A DNA stretch of 9,152 nucleotides from B8-G4 sp033720735 (lineage in GTDB: Bacteria > Bacteroidota > Bacteroidia > Chitinophagales > Saprospiraceae). The stretch lies in assembly GCA_033720735.1 (NCBI GenBank), contig JAWWBX010000173.1:1-9152 (forward strand), in the 5' to 3' direction. Position numbers and translations under genes: made by a program. Position 1 is the stretch's first letter, and the number at the start of each line of letters is the position of its first letter. A model generated the notes under the pieces. It did no database searches and was not told the DNA's origin. It saw only the letters and a list, made by a program, of their open reading frames with translations. This document shows positions 1-7,618 of this stretch, piece by piece.

Positions 1-3000
1 GCATGAGATCATCGGTGGCGTCGAATCCACAATCGTGATGAACTGACTGCACAGCTCCGACGAACCTCCATTGCCGCATGCGTCGGTCGCCAGCCATACC
101 CGCTGGATGACCGTGGAGCATGGGTCGTTTGACAGGAAAATATCCAGCTCCACATACGGGATCGGGTTCGGATCACAGATATCTGTCGCGACCCCTTCAC
201 CGGTAAAGCTCGGATCGGTCGGATCATCACACTCGATGGTGATGTCGGCAGGACAGGACAACTCGGGAGGCGTGGTGTCCTCGATCGTAATGCGCTGTGT
301 GCAACTGATCTGGTTGCCGCAAGCGTCTTCTGTAAAGTAGGTCCGGATAATGTAACCGGGACAGGGGTCCTCTGATTCGACAAACTCGCTGTCAACAAAG
401 CTGACCGCGACATCCGGCTGGCAATTGTCACTCGCGGTGGTGATCGACGGACCAGGGATCGGATCACCGCATTCGATGGTAAGGTCTGCCGGACAAACCA
501 GATCAGGTGGCGTGGTATCAAGAATCCGGATCACATGTTGGCATGTTCCCGAATTGCCACAGGTGTCAGTAGCCATGTAGGTGCGCACGATGGTCGAATC
601 ACAGCTATCACCAAATCCGGTTTCACCGACAAAGGTGACATTGAGAATTGTACAATCATCCACAACGGTCACCACCCCGGGATCTGGTGGCGGGATAGGT
701 TCATTACACTCCAGGATCAGGGTATCCGGACAGGTCAGTGATGGCGGGGTGACGTCTTCTGTCCACATCACCTGGACAACACAAGGCTCTGCCTGGTTGC
801 CGCACAGATCAGTGGCGCCGAAGGTGTAACTGCGGATCACCTCACATCCGATCATTTCCTCTGTGAAGGGTGCAATAAATCCAATGGATGGAGGACCGCA
901 GTTGTCCGTCGCATCCACAAACCCTTGTACAATCAACTCCTGCGGTGTCGGAAACTCAGTTGGATTACACCCAAGGTGCGGCACATCGGTACAGGTCAGC
1001 ACCGGTGCTTCATCGTCATTGATCACCGTTACGATAATGCTGCAAGTATCGGCCTGATTTCCACAGAAATCCACGGCAGTGAAACGGAATGTGCGGGTAA
1101 ACGTACATCCGTTGTCGAAGTCAAGCGAGTCAATCACAGACACGACCGGGCTTGGATCACAGGCATCCCATGCCCGGGCAAAGCCATTGGCGATCAGCCA
1201 GCTCGACGTGTGCACAAAAAATGGATCCGGACAGAAGATCGGTGTCGGTTTCGTACAGGTCATTTGGGGCGGCATGGTGTCCTCGATGACGATGCGCTGC
1301 GTGCAACTGCTCACATTCCCGCAGGTGTCTACCGCCGTAAAGGTCCGCACGATCACCCATGGGCACATGCCCGTGGTATCGGCATCGGAATAAGTGACAA
1401 CCGGATTGACCGTACAGTTGTCACTGACCGTCGCCATGGTCACCGGGATCGGATCGCCACATTCAATTGTCACATCGTCAGGACAGGTCAGATCCGGAGG
1501 TGTGGTGTCGTCGATGGTAATGTACTGGGTACAAATCGCACTATTGCCACACGTATCGGTGGCCATGTAGGTGCGCGTAATCACGTTGGGACAGAATGCG
1601 CCATTGCTCACGTCACCTACCCAGGTGACGGTGACCTCACTGCAGACATCAAAAGCCGTCACACTGGCCAGGTCCACTGGTGGAACCGCTTCGTCACATT
1701 CGATGGTGACATCGGCCGGACAGGTGATCGACGGGGGCACGAGATCATCGGTCCACACGACAGTGACCGTGCATGGCTCGGCCTGGTTGCCGCAGATATC
1801 CGTTGCACCAAATACGTACATATTGATGGTGTCGCAGCCGTTGCGGGATCCGATGATCGGCGGGATATGCCCGATCGATGCCGGACCGCAGTTGTCTGTG
1901 GCGCTGACATACCCGGCATTTACGATATCCTGTGGGGTGGGCACTACCGGGTTGCATCCGAGATGGGGCGGGCTGGTACAGGTCACTACCGGCGCCTCAT
2001 CATCGTAAAGGAACTGGACGATGACACTGCAGGTATCTCCCTGGTTGCCGCAGGCATCCACGGCTGTAAACAGATACGTACGGGTTGTCGAACACCCAAA
2101 GTCGATGTCAGAAGAGTCTACTACCGAGATCGTCGGGTTCGGGTCGCATGCATCCCATGCCGAGATATAATTCGCTTCGTTCTGAAGAAGCCATGTCGAG
2201 GTGATCTCAAAAGGCATACAGAAGAACGGTGGCGGTTTGACACACGTCATTTGAGGAGGTGTCGTATCGACAATGGTAATGGTCTGGGTGCATGATGTGT
2301 TATTGCCACAATCGTCACTGGCCGTCCATACCCGCGTGATCGTCCCGGTGTTGCCACAGGCCGGCGTGAAACTGTCTCCAAAATCTACCGATGCTGACCC
2401 GCATACGTCCGCTGCTATCGCCATACCTGTTGCTGCCGGATCGGTTGGGTCACCACATTCAACCGTTACATCGGCCGGACAGGTGATCTGAGGTGCGCTG
2501 GTATCAATGACGGTAATCGTCTGGCTACACGTGGCCGTATTGCTACATTCATCGGTTACCGTCCAGGTCCGCACAATGACTGATTCACCTGAACAGTTGC
2601 CAGGTATTTCCACATCAACAAACGTCATGGTAAAATTGGTCTGCTCGATGGTCCAGTCGTACGACACGCTGGGGGCATTGGTATTGTTGAAAAATGTCGA
2701 CGATACCAGTACGTAGTCACCGGGGGCCAGAAGACATGTGATGATGAGCGGATCAAACTCCTGGTTAGGATTGTCATCGTCATCACCAGCGACCATATTA
2801 GCGCACGGATCGCCGGGATCAAAGCTTCCTTCAAAAATGGCCGCGATTCCGTCTCCTTGCAACGGACCGCCGGTAAACACACCCGTAAAACGATAGATCG
2901 ATGTCTCAGTGATGGTAAAGGCATACTCATCGTAGTAGTGATCACCAGCCTCCGGAACACAACAGCCGAGCTGCCAGCAGGCCAAAGCGATGTCAACGAC

Positions 3001-6000
3001 AGGATCGCCAGCCTCGAGAACGCCGGAAAAGGCATCAAACAAGGCACTGGTCTCGCAGTTGTCCGTTGCATCGGGACATGTATTCGGCAGTGGCTCATCG
3101 CATTCAATAGTGACATCTGCTGGACAATTGACCACCGGAGGCGTAGTGTCCTCGATGGTGATCACCTGCGAACAAGTTGTCATATTTCCGCACTCGTCGG
3201 CAACCGTATAGGTGCGGATCACCGTTTGCGGGCACGACCCGGTGGGTTCGGAGGTGGTCACCGTTGTCGTCAGCACATTGTCAGCACAGTTCTCAGGTGT
3301 GGCGGGATTGAGGCAATCGCAGCATTCCGGCTGCAATACTGCCGCTGCCGCGCAGATATTATCCCAGATCACATCGCAGCAGAACGGATCCTGCGCGCAA
3401 ATCGCCGCTTCGCAGTCAGCATCGCCGCCATAACCGGGTCCATTTTGTGCTTCATCACAATACGGGGGACCGACCTGGGTGGTACCACCTTCACTACAAT
3501 TGTCCGTGGCAACCACACCAGGCGCGGGAAGCGGATCCCCGCATTCGATCGTCACATCGGCCGGGCATGAAACCTCGGGCGGTGTGGTGTCTTCAATGGT
3601 AATGAACTGGGTGCAGGTCGCGCTGTTTCCGCAATCGTCTTCTGCATAATACACCCGCGCCAGCACTTCAGGACACGAACCGCTCGATGTCTCACTCAGC
3701 ACTGTCCAGAATATATCCTGGTCGCAATTGTCCGCCAGCGTTGGCGGTGATGGCATTGGCAAGGGCTCTCCGCATTCAATCGTGGCATCACCTGGACAGG
3801 TGATCGTCGGCGGAGTCGTATCGTCTATCAGAATGGTTTGTGAACACGTATCGGTATTGCCGCCCTGATCCGTAATCTCAAACAGCCGCGTTACGTTGAC
3901 CGGGCAGGTGCCTGATGCTACGTCCATGTAGCGGATCATCAGTTGTGGCGGGCAGTTGTCGCTCCAGCTTCCACCTTCGTTGTTGAAATCAGCAGATGAT
4001 ATCACTGTCCACCCTGGAGAATAGGGCAATGCTGTCAATCCGCCGTTGGTGATGTCACCGACACCACATCCTTCCACGGTGATGGAGGGCGGGCATGTGA
4101 TGTCTGGCGGCGTGTTGTCCACCACATTGACGACAAAGGTGCAGGTGCCCGCATTGCCGCAGTTGTCAGTGGCCGTAATGGTGACCGTGACCTGGCCCGG
4201 ACCGGTAATGGTACCAGGAGGTGGATCCTGTGAAAAGGTGATATCGTTGGGATCAGTGCAATTGTCGGTCGCCGTGGCAAACACGGTATAGTCAGCAAGC
4301 GCGTTCTCGCAGTTGGCATCCACAACCGCATCCGAGAGCTGACTCCCAAATGAACAGTCGGGCACAGGTGCTTCATTGTCAGGCTCCACGATAAAGGCAC
4401 TCGTGCATTGCGAACCACTGCACGGCGGATCGTCAGTGAGTGTACATACGACCGTCACCGTGCCTCCGACACATTCCTGCGGTGTCACTGCAAGGATCTC
4501 ATTGGGCAGTTCGGCGGGTGTAAACGGTCCGGCACCGTTGACAGTGTACGTGATCACCGGATTGCAGCCGCTCGCAAAACTACTTTCGAAGCTGTTGGCC
4601 CACGTCTGGATCTGCGCATCGATCGTGGCCTGGTCGGCACACGCGAGTGTCACGGAATCAGGACAGGCGAGTTGCAATCCATCCACTTTCGGCCGGTCGA
4701 AGGCGACCTCTTCGGACCCACTCGTATTGATAATGAGGATCTGGACTGAAAGCAGGTTGCCCGTGCCGGTCACGTCAAATGTGAATTCAGTGAAGGTGGA
4801 GGTCAGTTCGGGCCCGGCCGGGTCAGCGAAGCCGTCAAGGTCGATATCCTGTTGCAACGCGCCTGCATCTGCTACAAATCTCCCAATCGTCGTATATGTT
4901 CCTGCAAGAAGGTCCGTCCCACCGGCATTGCCGTCAAAGGCAGCCTGGATCTCAACCAGCTCCGGGCCATCCATATTCGTTCCGTTGTTATTGTCTGCGA
5001 GGTAGAGAGAGACAGTAAGATCTGACCAGCCACTTGTATTCAGGTCAGCCAGGCGAACGATCCCGGGCTGATTGGCACCCAGCGGATTGATTGAGGTGTT
5101 GACGTCTTCACTTGCCCAGTATCCCCCACCTTGCGGCGCCGAGAATGTGTAGGCCATGGTATGGCCAGGATGCGGATTGTCGTCCGTGCGTTCGAAGTAG
5201 TCCTGCGGCGTTTGCTGTCCGTCGGTAAATGAGTTCGAGGTGTATCTCACCCCTTCCCCATCCGTATTGAAGTCTTCGCAATAGGGCAGGTCGGCAGCGG
5301 CGACTACACCCTGCACGTCGATATCGCGCGTTTCAATGTTGCTGTTGCTTACACCGTCATTGACCTGGAACGCGACCGTCCTGTTCGGAATGATCGACGG
5401 ATTGGGGGCAGCGGTATTCTCATAACCGATCTGCCGGAGGGCTGTCTGGTAGTCGGCAAGCGAGGCCGTACCACTCAATGAAAGCGATCCATCTCCCGCA
5501 TTGAATGCGCCAGCGGTGATGCCGGCAGGCAGTGCGCCGATCACGCTCAGCACATCTTCTGACGCATCGTAACCGGTGGTGATCTGGATCGTCGCGCTCA
5601 CCAGGTCGGTATCGTCATTGTCAGCTACAGTGATCGTATTGGTGATCTGCGTGGCAGGATCCCCTTCGGTATAGATCAAGGTCGTTCCTTCGATATTGGC
5701 AAGCACGGGAGGGTCACCGACCACAGCGCCGTCTACTTTGACACTATCAAATGCTACTTCTTCGGACCCACTCGTACCGATCACGACCACTTGCACCGAT
5801 AATGTATTGCCCGTGCCAAGGATGTCGAAAGTGTAAGGTGTGAACGTCGGCGTCAATTCTGGTGACGCCGCATCTGCAGCGTCGTCAGACGAGCCGTCCA
5901 GGTTCGTATCCTGCCGGAGTGATCCATCGCTGGCTGCCACAAATCTTCCGACTGTTGTGTAGGTGCCGGCCAACAAGTTGGTACCACCGGTATTTGCGTC

Positions 6001-7509
6001 GAATGCAGCCTGGACTTCGATCGCTTCACCTCCGTCCATGTTGGACGCGCCGGCACTGTATCTGTTGTCAGCCAGATGCAGGGTCACGGTCAGGTTGCCG
6101 AGTCCTGCGGAGTTGAGGTCGGGGAGGCGCACATAGCCATCGGCGGTGCTTCCCAGTGGATTTATCGCCGTTACCACGTCCTCACTGGCCCAATACCCAC
6201 CACCCTGGTTGGGAAGATTGAAGGTGTAGGCCATCAGGTGCCCGGGATGTGGATTGGCATCGGTGCGTTCGAAATAATCCGCCGGGGTCGCCTGACCATC
6301 GGTAAATGAATTCGAGGTATAGCGCACCCCGTCGCCATCGGTATTGAAGTCCTCGCAGTACGGGATCGTGCCGGGGGCCACCACGCCTGTCACGGTGAGA
6401 TTGCGTGTGACAATATTGCTTGGATCCGTTCCATCATTGACCTGCATGGAAATAGTCCTGGTCAGGAATGTGTTCGGATTGACGCTGGTATTGTTGTAGT
6501 GGATCTGTCGCAATGCGGTCTGGTAGTTTGCAAGGGTGGCCGTACCACTGAGCGTCAGGAGTCCGGTCGCCGGGACATAGGCAGCCGCCGTGATCCCCGC
6601 AGGCAAAGCTCCGCTGACCACGAGTTGATCTTCACCCGGCTGATTGTTTGAGGTGATCTGGATGGTAGCACTTTCGAGGTGGGTATCGTCACTATCTGAA
6701 ACCGTAACGGTATTGGAGATCTGGGTCGATCCACCTCCTTCAGTATGATTGAGCGTTGATGCGCCAATATTTGCGAGCACCGGCGGATCCTGAGTGGCCA
6801 GCGTGGCGCTGACACGCAAGTTGTCAAAGGCCAGCTCCTCCGTTCCACCAAGATCAGACAGGAAGACTCTCACCTGCAAGGTTTGGCCTGGTCCGCCGGG
6901 CGGTGGAATGTTGAAGCTATACTCGGTAAAGGCTGTGCCGACGACCGATACCGCATCACCCACCCCATTGAGATCTGCATCGACGCTGAGATTGAGATTG
7001 GCATCACCCGCAAGCTGACCGGCTGTGATCCAGGCCCCGCCGGCATAGCGGTATTGCAGCGCAACAATATCATCGCCTGCATTCTCCCACGTGTTGGTAT
7101 TGATCCTCGGGGTTGCCGCGTAGAGGTGCACCATGAAGTTGGTATGCATGTCTACAGTCGCTGACGGGATCACCGTTGATTCTACAAATTTGTTCGGCAG
7201 ACCCGCATCCTCAGTCACCCACCATGACAATCCTTGTGTATTGGTCAGGGCCGGGGTGCCAAACCCGCCGGTGGTTGAACAGACAAACGGATTCGTAGTG
7301 TTTTGCTCCCTGAAGAAGTAATCGGAGGTGGTGCCGCACAGATTGAAGGAGTTGGACGTGTATGTCACACCCTCGCCATCATCCTCGAAGTCCTCAAAAT
7401 AGAGGTCGACCTGGGACCATGCAAGCAGTGGAGTGGTACATGCCAAAAGGCAAAGCAGAAGGTGTTTTATGGCAGTGTCCTTGACGGATACCGGGCGGAT
7501 CGTTCTCAT
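1..7509 (-). CDS. Giant secreted multi-domain HYR-repeat adhesin-like protein (5' complete, 3' end beyond left edge)
   Basis: I read this frame from ATG at 7509-7507 to the left edge: 2,503 sense codons, no stop, so the C-terminus is missing. Layout by residue: signal peptide 1-33; EDF unit 1 at 34-240, cadherin-like domain 241-379; EDF unit 2 at 384-598, cadherin-like domain 599-738; EDF unit 3 at 743-943; 16 Cys-rich HYR-type modules 949-2503. Module 5 carries a Cys-rich insert (1350-1400) and module 6 a PPC-like domain (1488-1630). Many modules open with CPxDVTIEC and close with a (T)CxQxITIxDTTPP-like strand, with 'TDNC' and 'D(x)CGN' between. Paired cysteines suggest disulfides and an extracellular location. 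HYR domains are immunoglobulin-like folds linked to adhesion. In Bacteroidota such giants usually end in a gliding-motility or type IX secretion sorting domain, which cannot be seen here. No enzyme motif was recognised. Adhesin or matrix role is inference. No Shine-Dalgarno precedes the ATG, as usual in this phylum. Confidence 0.93.
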   Translation of the reverse strand, partial: MRTIRPVSVKDTAIKHLLLCLLACTTPLLAWSQVDLYFEDFEDDGEGVTYTSNSFNLCGTTSDYFFREQNTTNPFVCSTTGGFGTPALTNTQGLSWWVTEDAGLPNKFVESTVIPSATVDMHTNFMVHLYAATPRINTNTWENAGDDIVALQYRYAGGAWITAGQLAGDANLNLSVDADLNGVGDAVSVVGTAFTEYSFNIPPPGGPGQTLQVRVFLSDLGGTEELAFDNLRVSATLATQDPPVLANIGASTLNHTEGGGSTQISNTVTVSDSDDTHLESATIQITSNNQPGEDQLVVSGALPAGITAAAYVPATGLLTLSGTATLANYQTALRQIHYNNTSVNPNTFLTRTISMQVNDGTDPSNIVTRNLTVTGVVAPGTIPYCEDFNTDGDGVRYTSNSFTDGQATPADYFERTDANPHPGHLMAYTFNLPNQGGGYWASEDVVTAINPLGSTADGYVRLPDLNSAGLGNLTVTLHLADNRYSAGASNMDGGEAIEVQAAFDANTGGTNLLAGTYTTVGRFVAASDGSLRQDTNLDGSSDDAADAASPELTPTFTPYTFDILGTGNTLSVQVVVIGTSGSEEVAFDSVKVDGAVVGDPPVLANIEGTTLIYTEGDPATQITNTITVADNDDTDLVSATIQITTGYDASEDVLSVIGALPAGITAGAFNAGDGSLSLSGTASLADYQTALRQIGYENTAAPNPSIIPNRTVAFQVNDGVSNSNIETRDIDVQGVVAAADLPYCEDFNTDGEGVRYTSNSFTDGQQTPQDYFERTDDNPHPGHTMAYTFSAPQGGGYWASEDVNTSINPLGANQPGIVRLADLNTSGWSDLTVSLYLADNNNGTNMDGPELVEIQAAFDGNAGGTDLLAGTYTTIGRFVADAGALQQDIDLDGFADPAGPELTSTFTEFTFDVTGTGNLLSVQILIINTSGSEEVAFDRPKVDGLQLACPDSVTLACADQATIDAQIQTWANSFESSFASGCNPVITYTVNGAGPFTPAELPNEILAVTPQECVGGTVTVVCTLTDDPPCSGSQCTSAFIVEPDNEAPVPDCSFGSQLSDAVVDANCENALADYTVFATATDNCTDPNDITFSQDPPPGTITGPGQVTVTITATDNCGNAGTCTFVVNVVDNTPPDITCPPSITVEGCGVGDITNGGLTALPYSPGWTVISSADFNNEGGSWSDNCPPQLMIRYMDVASGTCPVNVTRLFEITDQGGNTDTCSQTILIDDTTPPTITCPGDATIECGEPLPMPSPPTLADNCDQDIFWTVLSETSSGSCPEVLARVYYAEDDCGNSATCTQFITIEDTTPPEVSCPADVTIECGDPLPAPGVVATDNCSEGGTTQVGPPYCDEAQNGPGYGGDADCEAAICAQDPFCCDVIWDNICAAAAVLQPECCDCLNPATPENCADNVLTTTVTTSEPTGSCPQTVIRTYTVADECGNMTTCSQVITIEDTTPPVVNCPADVTIECDEPLPNTCPDATDNCETSALFDAFSGVLEAGDPVVDIALACWQLGCCVPEAGDHYYDEYAFTITETSIYRFTGVFTGGPLQGDGIAAIFEGSFDPGDPCANMVAGDDDDNPNQEFDPLIITCLLAPGDYVLVSSTFFNNTNAPSVSYDWTIEQTNFTMTFVDVEIPGNCSGESVIVRTWTVTDECSNTATCSQTITVIDTSAPQITCPADVTVECGDPTDPAATGMAIAADVCGSASVDFGDSFTPACGNTGTITRVWTASDDCGNNTSCTQTITIVDTTPPQMTCVKPPPFFCMPFEITSTWLLQNEANYISAWDACDPNPTISVVDSSDIDFGCSTTRTYLFTAVDACGNQGDTCSVIVQFLYDDEAPVVTCTSPPHLGCNPVVPTPQDIVNAGYVSATDNCGPASIGHIPPIIGSRNGCDTINMYVFGATDICGNQAEPCTVTVVWTDDLVPPSITCPADVTIECDEAVPPVDLASVTAFDVCSEVTVTWVGDVSNGAFCPNVITRTYMATDTCGNSAICTQYITIDDTTPPDLTCPDDVTIECGDPIPVTMATVSDNCTVNPVVTYSDADTTGMCPWVIVRTFTAVDTCGNVSSCTQRIVIEDTMPPQMTCTKPTPIFCPDPFFVHTSSWLIANGFARAWDACDPSPVVSVIDSLDFDNGCTFTRTFRFTAVDFCGNQADTCSIIVTVINDDEAPVLTCTDVPHLGCNPTEFPTPQELIVQGFVDATDNCGPPSIGFIAPFTEEMIGCEVIRSYTFGATDLCGNQAEPCVVQVMWTEDVTPPSLTCPDTLILECNEPIPPPDPGVVTVVDDCTILNVTFVGETGFGDSCDSTIVRTYMATDTCGNSGTCQHVIRILDTTPPDLVCPADLTIECGDPIPGPSITTASDNCQPDVAVSFVDSEFVESEDPCPGYIIRTYFTEDACGNQISCTQRITIEDTTPPELSCPADITIECDDPTDPSFTGEGVATDICDPNPIPYVELDIFLSNDPCSTVIQRVWLATDACGNGGSSELCSQFITIVDSTPPMISC
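253..1254 (-). repeat. Four-module HYR cassette, copy 2 (modules 12-15)
   Basis: Residues 2086-2419 (334 aa), module lengths 88, 87, 79 and 80, in the same order as copy 1. Comparing the C-terminal 61 residues of modules 8 and 12 without gaps, I count about 42 identities. Module 16 after it begins CPADITIECDDPTDPSFTG and resembles module 7 before copy 1 (CPADVTVECGDPTDPAATG), so the context repeats too. Confidence 0.85.
1255..2241 (-). repeat. Four-module HYR cassette, copy 1 (modules 8-11)
   Basis: Residues 1757-2085 (329 aa). Module order is KPPPFFC/AWDACDP type, PHLGCNP type, CDEAVPP type, CGDPIPV type. The same order, with nearly the same lengths (88, 86, 79, 76), recurs immediately downstream in copy 2. 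Diagnostic shared phrases are AWDACDP, FTAVD.CGNQ, DDEAPV, HLGCNP, FGATD.CGNQAEPC and TYMATDTCGNS. Confidence 0.85.
2620..3048 (-). other. PPC-like beta-sandwich domain inserted in HYR module 6
   Basis: Residues about 1488-1630. After the module's DNC motif the sequence changes to a Cys-poor domain with the landmarks YYDEYAFTITETSIYRFTG, DGIAAIFEGSFDP, DPCANMVAGDDDDNPN and LLAPGDYVLVSSTFFN. The module then resumes at EIPGNCSGESVIVRTW. The alternating strands and the acidic DDDD loop resemble bacterial pre-peptidase C-terminal-like (PPC) domains, which are carbohydrate- or protein-interaction modules of secreted proteins. The assignment is by resemblance only; the acidic loop may bind calcium. 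Confidence 0.55.
3310..3462 (-). other. Cys-rich 'DPFCC-WD' insert inside HYR module 5
   Basis: Residues 1350-1400, about 50 residues with nine cysteines: YCDEA, DADCEAAIC, DPFCC, WDNIC, PECCDC. It interrupts module 5 between the DNC motif (ATDNCSEGG) and a second 'ENCADNV' segment, after which the module resumes normally. From memory, a similar C...C..DPFCC...WD..C pattern occurs in extracellular proteins of planctomycetes and myxobacteria. The cysteine density suggests a small disulfide-stabilised knot. Function is unknown. Confidence 0.7.
4681..5283 (-). repeat. N-terminal repeat unit 3 (EDF domain only)
   Basis: Residues 743-943, starting YCEDFNTDGEGVRYTSNSF. It carries the same landmarks as unit 2, including NPHPGH, GGGYWASEDV, LLAGTYTTIGRFVA, the acidic DIDLDG loop and NTSGSEEVAFD. 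Unlike units 1 and 2 it has no cadherin-like domain: after 'KVDG' the chain goes directly into the first Cys-rich module (LACPDSVTLAC). It therefore marks the switch from the Cys-poor N-terminal part to the Cys-rich HYR array. Confidence 0.8.
5284..6360 (-). repeat. N-terminal repeat unit 2 (EDF domain + cadherin-like domain)
   Basis: Residues 384-742, starting YCEDFNTDGDGVRYTSNSF. It shares with unit 3 the ordered landmarks DYFERTD, NPHPGH, GGGYWASEDV, INPLG, VRL.DLN, EIQAAFD/EVQAAFD, LLAGTYTT(V/I)GRFVA, a DTNLDG acidic loop and GTSGSEEVAFD. The cadherin-like part begins at residue 599 (DPPVLANIEGTTLIYTEGD) and matches that of unit 1 motif by motif (ADNDDTDLVSATIQIT, ALPAGITAGAF, LSGTASLADYQTALRQI, QVNDG). 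The EDF part is much closer to unit 3 than to unit 1, whereas the cadherin-like part pairs with unit 1. Confidence 0.8.
6361..7410 (-). repeat. N-terminal repeat unit 1 (EDF domain + cadherin-like domain)
   Basis: Residues 34-383. The unit starts with FEDFEDDGEGVTYTSNSF and has the landmarks DYFFRE, WWVTED, 'GTEELAFDNLRV' and then 'DPPVLANI'. It is the most diverged of the three units: it carries an extra Cys pair (NLCGTT, FVCSTT) and lacks the NPHPGH segment of units 2 and 3. A DADLNG-type acidic stretch may bind calcium. From residue 241 a cadherin-like repeat follows (HTEGG, VSDSDDTHLESATIQIT, ALPAGITA, LSGTATLANYQTALRQI, QVNDG), a type often seen in large bacterial surface proteins. The structural class is inferred from motif resemblance. 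Confidence 0.75.
7411..7509 (-). other. N-terminal signal peptide of the giant protein
   Basis: Residues 1-33 have a basic n-region (R3, R6, K10, K15), a hydrophobic core (LLLCLLAC...PLLA, about residues 17-30) and a likely cleavage after AWSQ before VDLYFEDF. This supports the ATG at 7509 as the true start and Sec-dependent export. An LLAC tetrad at residues 21-24 looks slightly like a lipobox, but it lies inside the hydrophobic core, so signal peptidase I cleavage is more likely. Confidence 0.8.
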
Positions 7510-7618
7510 AAGAGGTGGTATTCTGGATGGTGGTGGCAGAGGATGATGTTATGTGATGGATCTGTGGTCTGGGATGTATGATCCTAATTCATCTTGGTGT
7601 CATTTCTGAATCAATCAT

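Larger units (their letters stand above)
1..4668 (-). repeat. Array of 16 Cys-rich HYR-type modules
   Basis: Counting from the Cys that ends one module to the Cys that ends the next, module ends fall at residues 1052, 1139, 1238, 1315, 1462, 1677, 1756, 1844, 1930, 2009, 2085, 2173, 2260, 2339, 2419 and 2503. Most modules are 76-103 residues; modules 5 (147) and 6 (215) are longer because of inserts. Canonical modules read CPxDVTIEC(G/D)-P...DNC...CP...R.(Y/W/F)...D.CGN...CTQ.ITI.DTTPP. Modules 8, 9, 12 and 13 are variants that open with KPxPxFC or PHLGCNP. The window edge falls exactly on a module boundary, so the array may continue. The family name HYR (hyalin repeat) is assigned from these motifs. 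Confidence 0.88.

Noticed and set aside
925..2295. A long plus-strand open frame (456 codons) opposite the HYR array.
   Set aside because: It shares codon boundaries with the minus-strand gene, so its stops would be TTA, CTA or TCA codons there, which the gene uses rarely. It is rich in Arg/His/Gly with no recognisable motif: an antisense shadow. The plus-strand frames at 2857-3570 and 4408-4749 are in the same register and have the same explanation.
1..4668. Regularly spaced similar sequences suggesting a CRISPR or satellite array.
   Set aside because: The spacing is about 230-300 bases, the copies diverge at codon level and encode the HYR modules in frame; this is protein repetition, not a DNA-level array.
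4376..5005. A plus-strand open frame of 209 codons opposite EDF unit 3 and HYR module 1.
   Set aside because: The opposite strand has strong repeat and domain evidence over the same span; the plus-strand product is Ser/Val/Pro-rich without motifs.
7438..7449. LLAC in the signal peptide as a lipobox.
   Set aside because: The residue before Ala is Leu, not the usual small residue, and the hydrophobic core continues past the Cys to a better signal peptidase I site at AWSQ.
7510..7520. GAGGTGG near the adhesin start as a Shine-Dalgarno sequence.
   Set aside because: It lies on the plus strand; the minus-strand mRNA carries CCACCTC there, so it cannot serve as a ribosome binding site for this gene.
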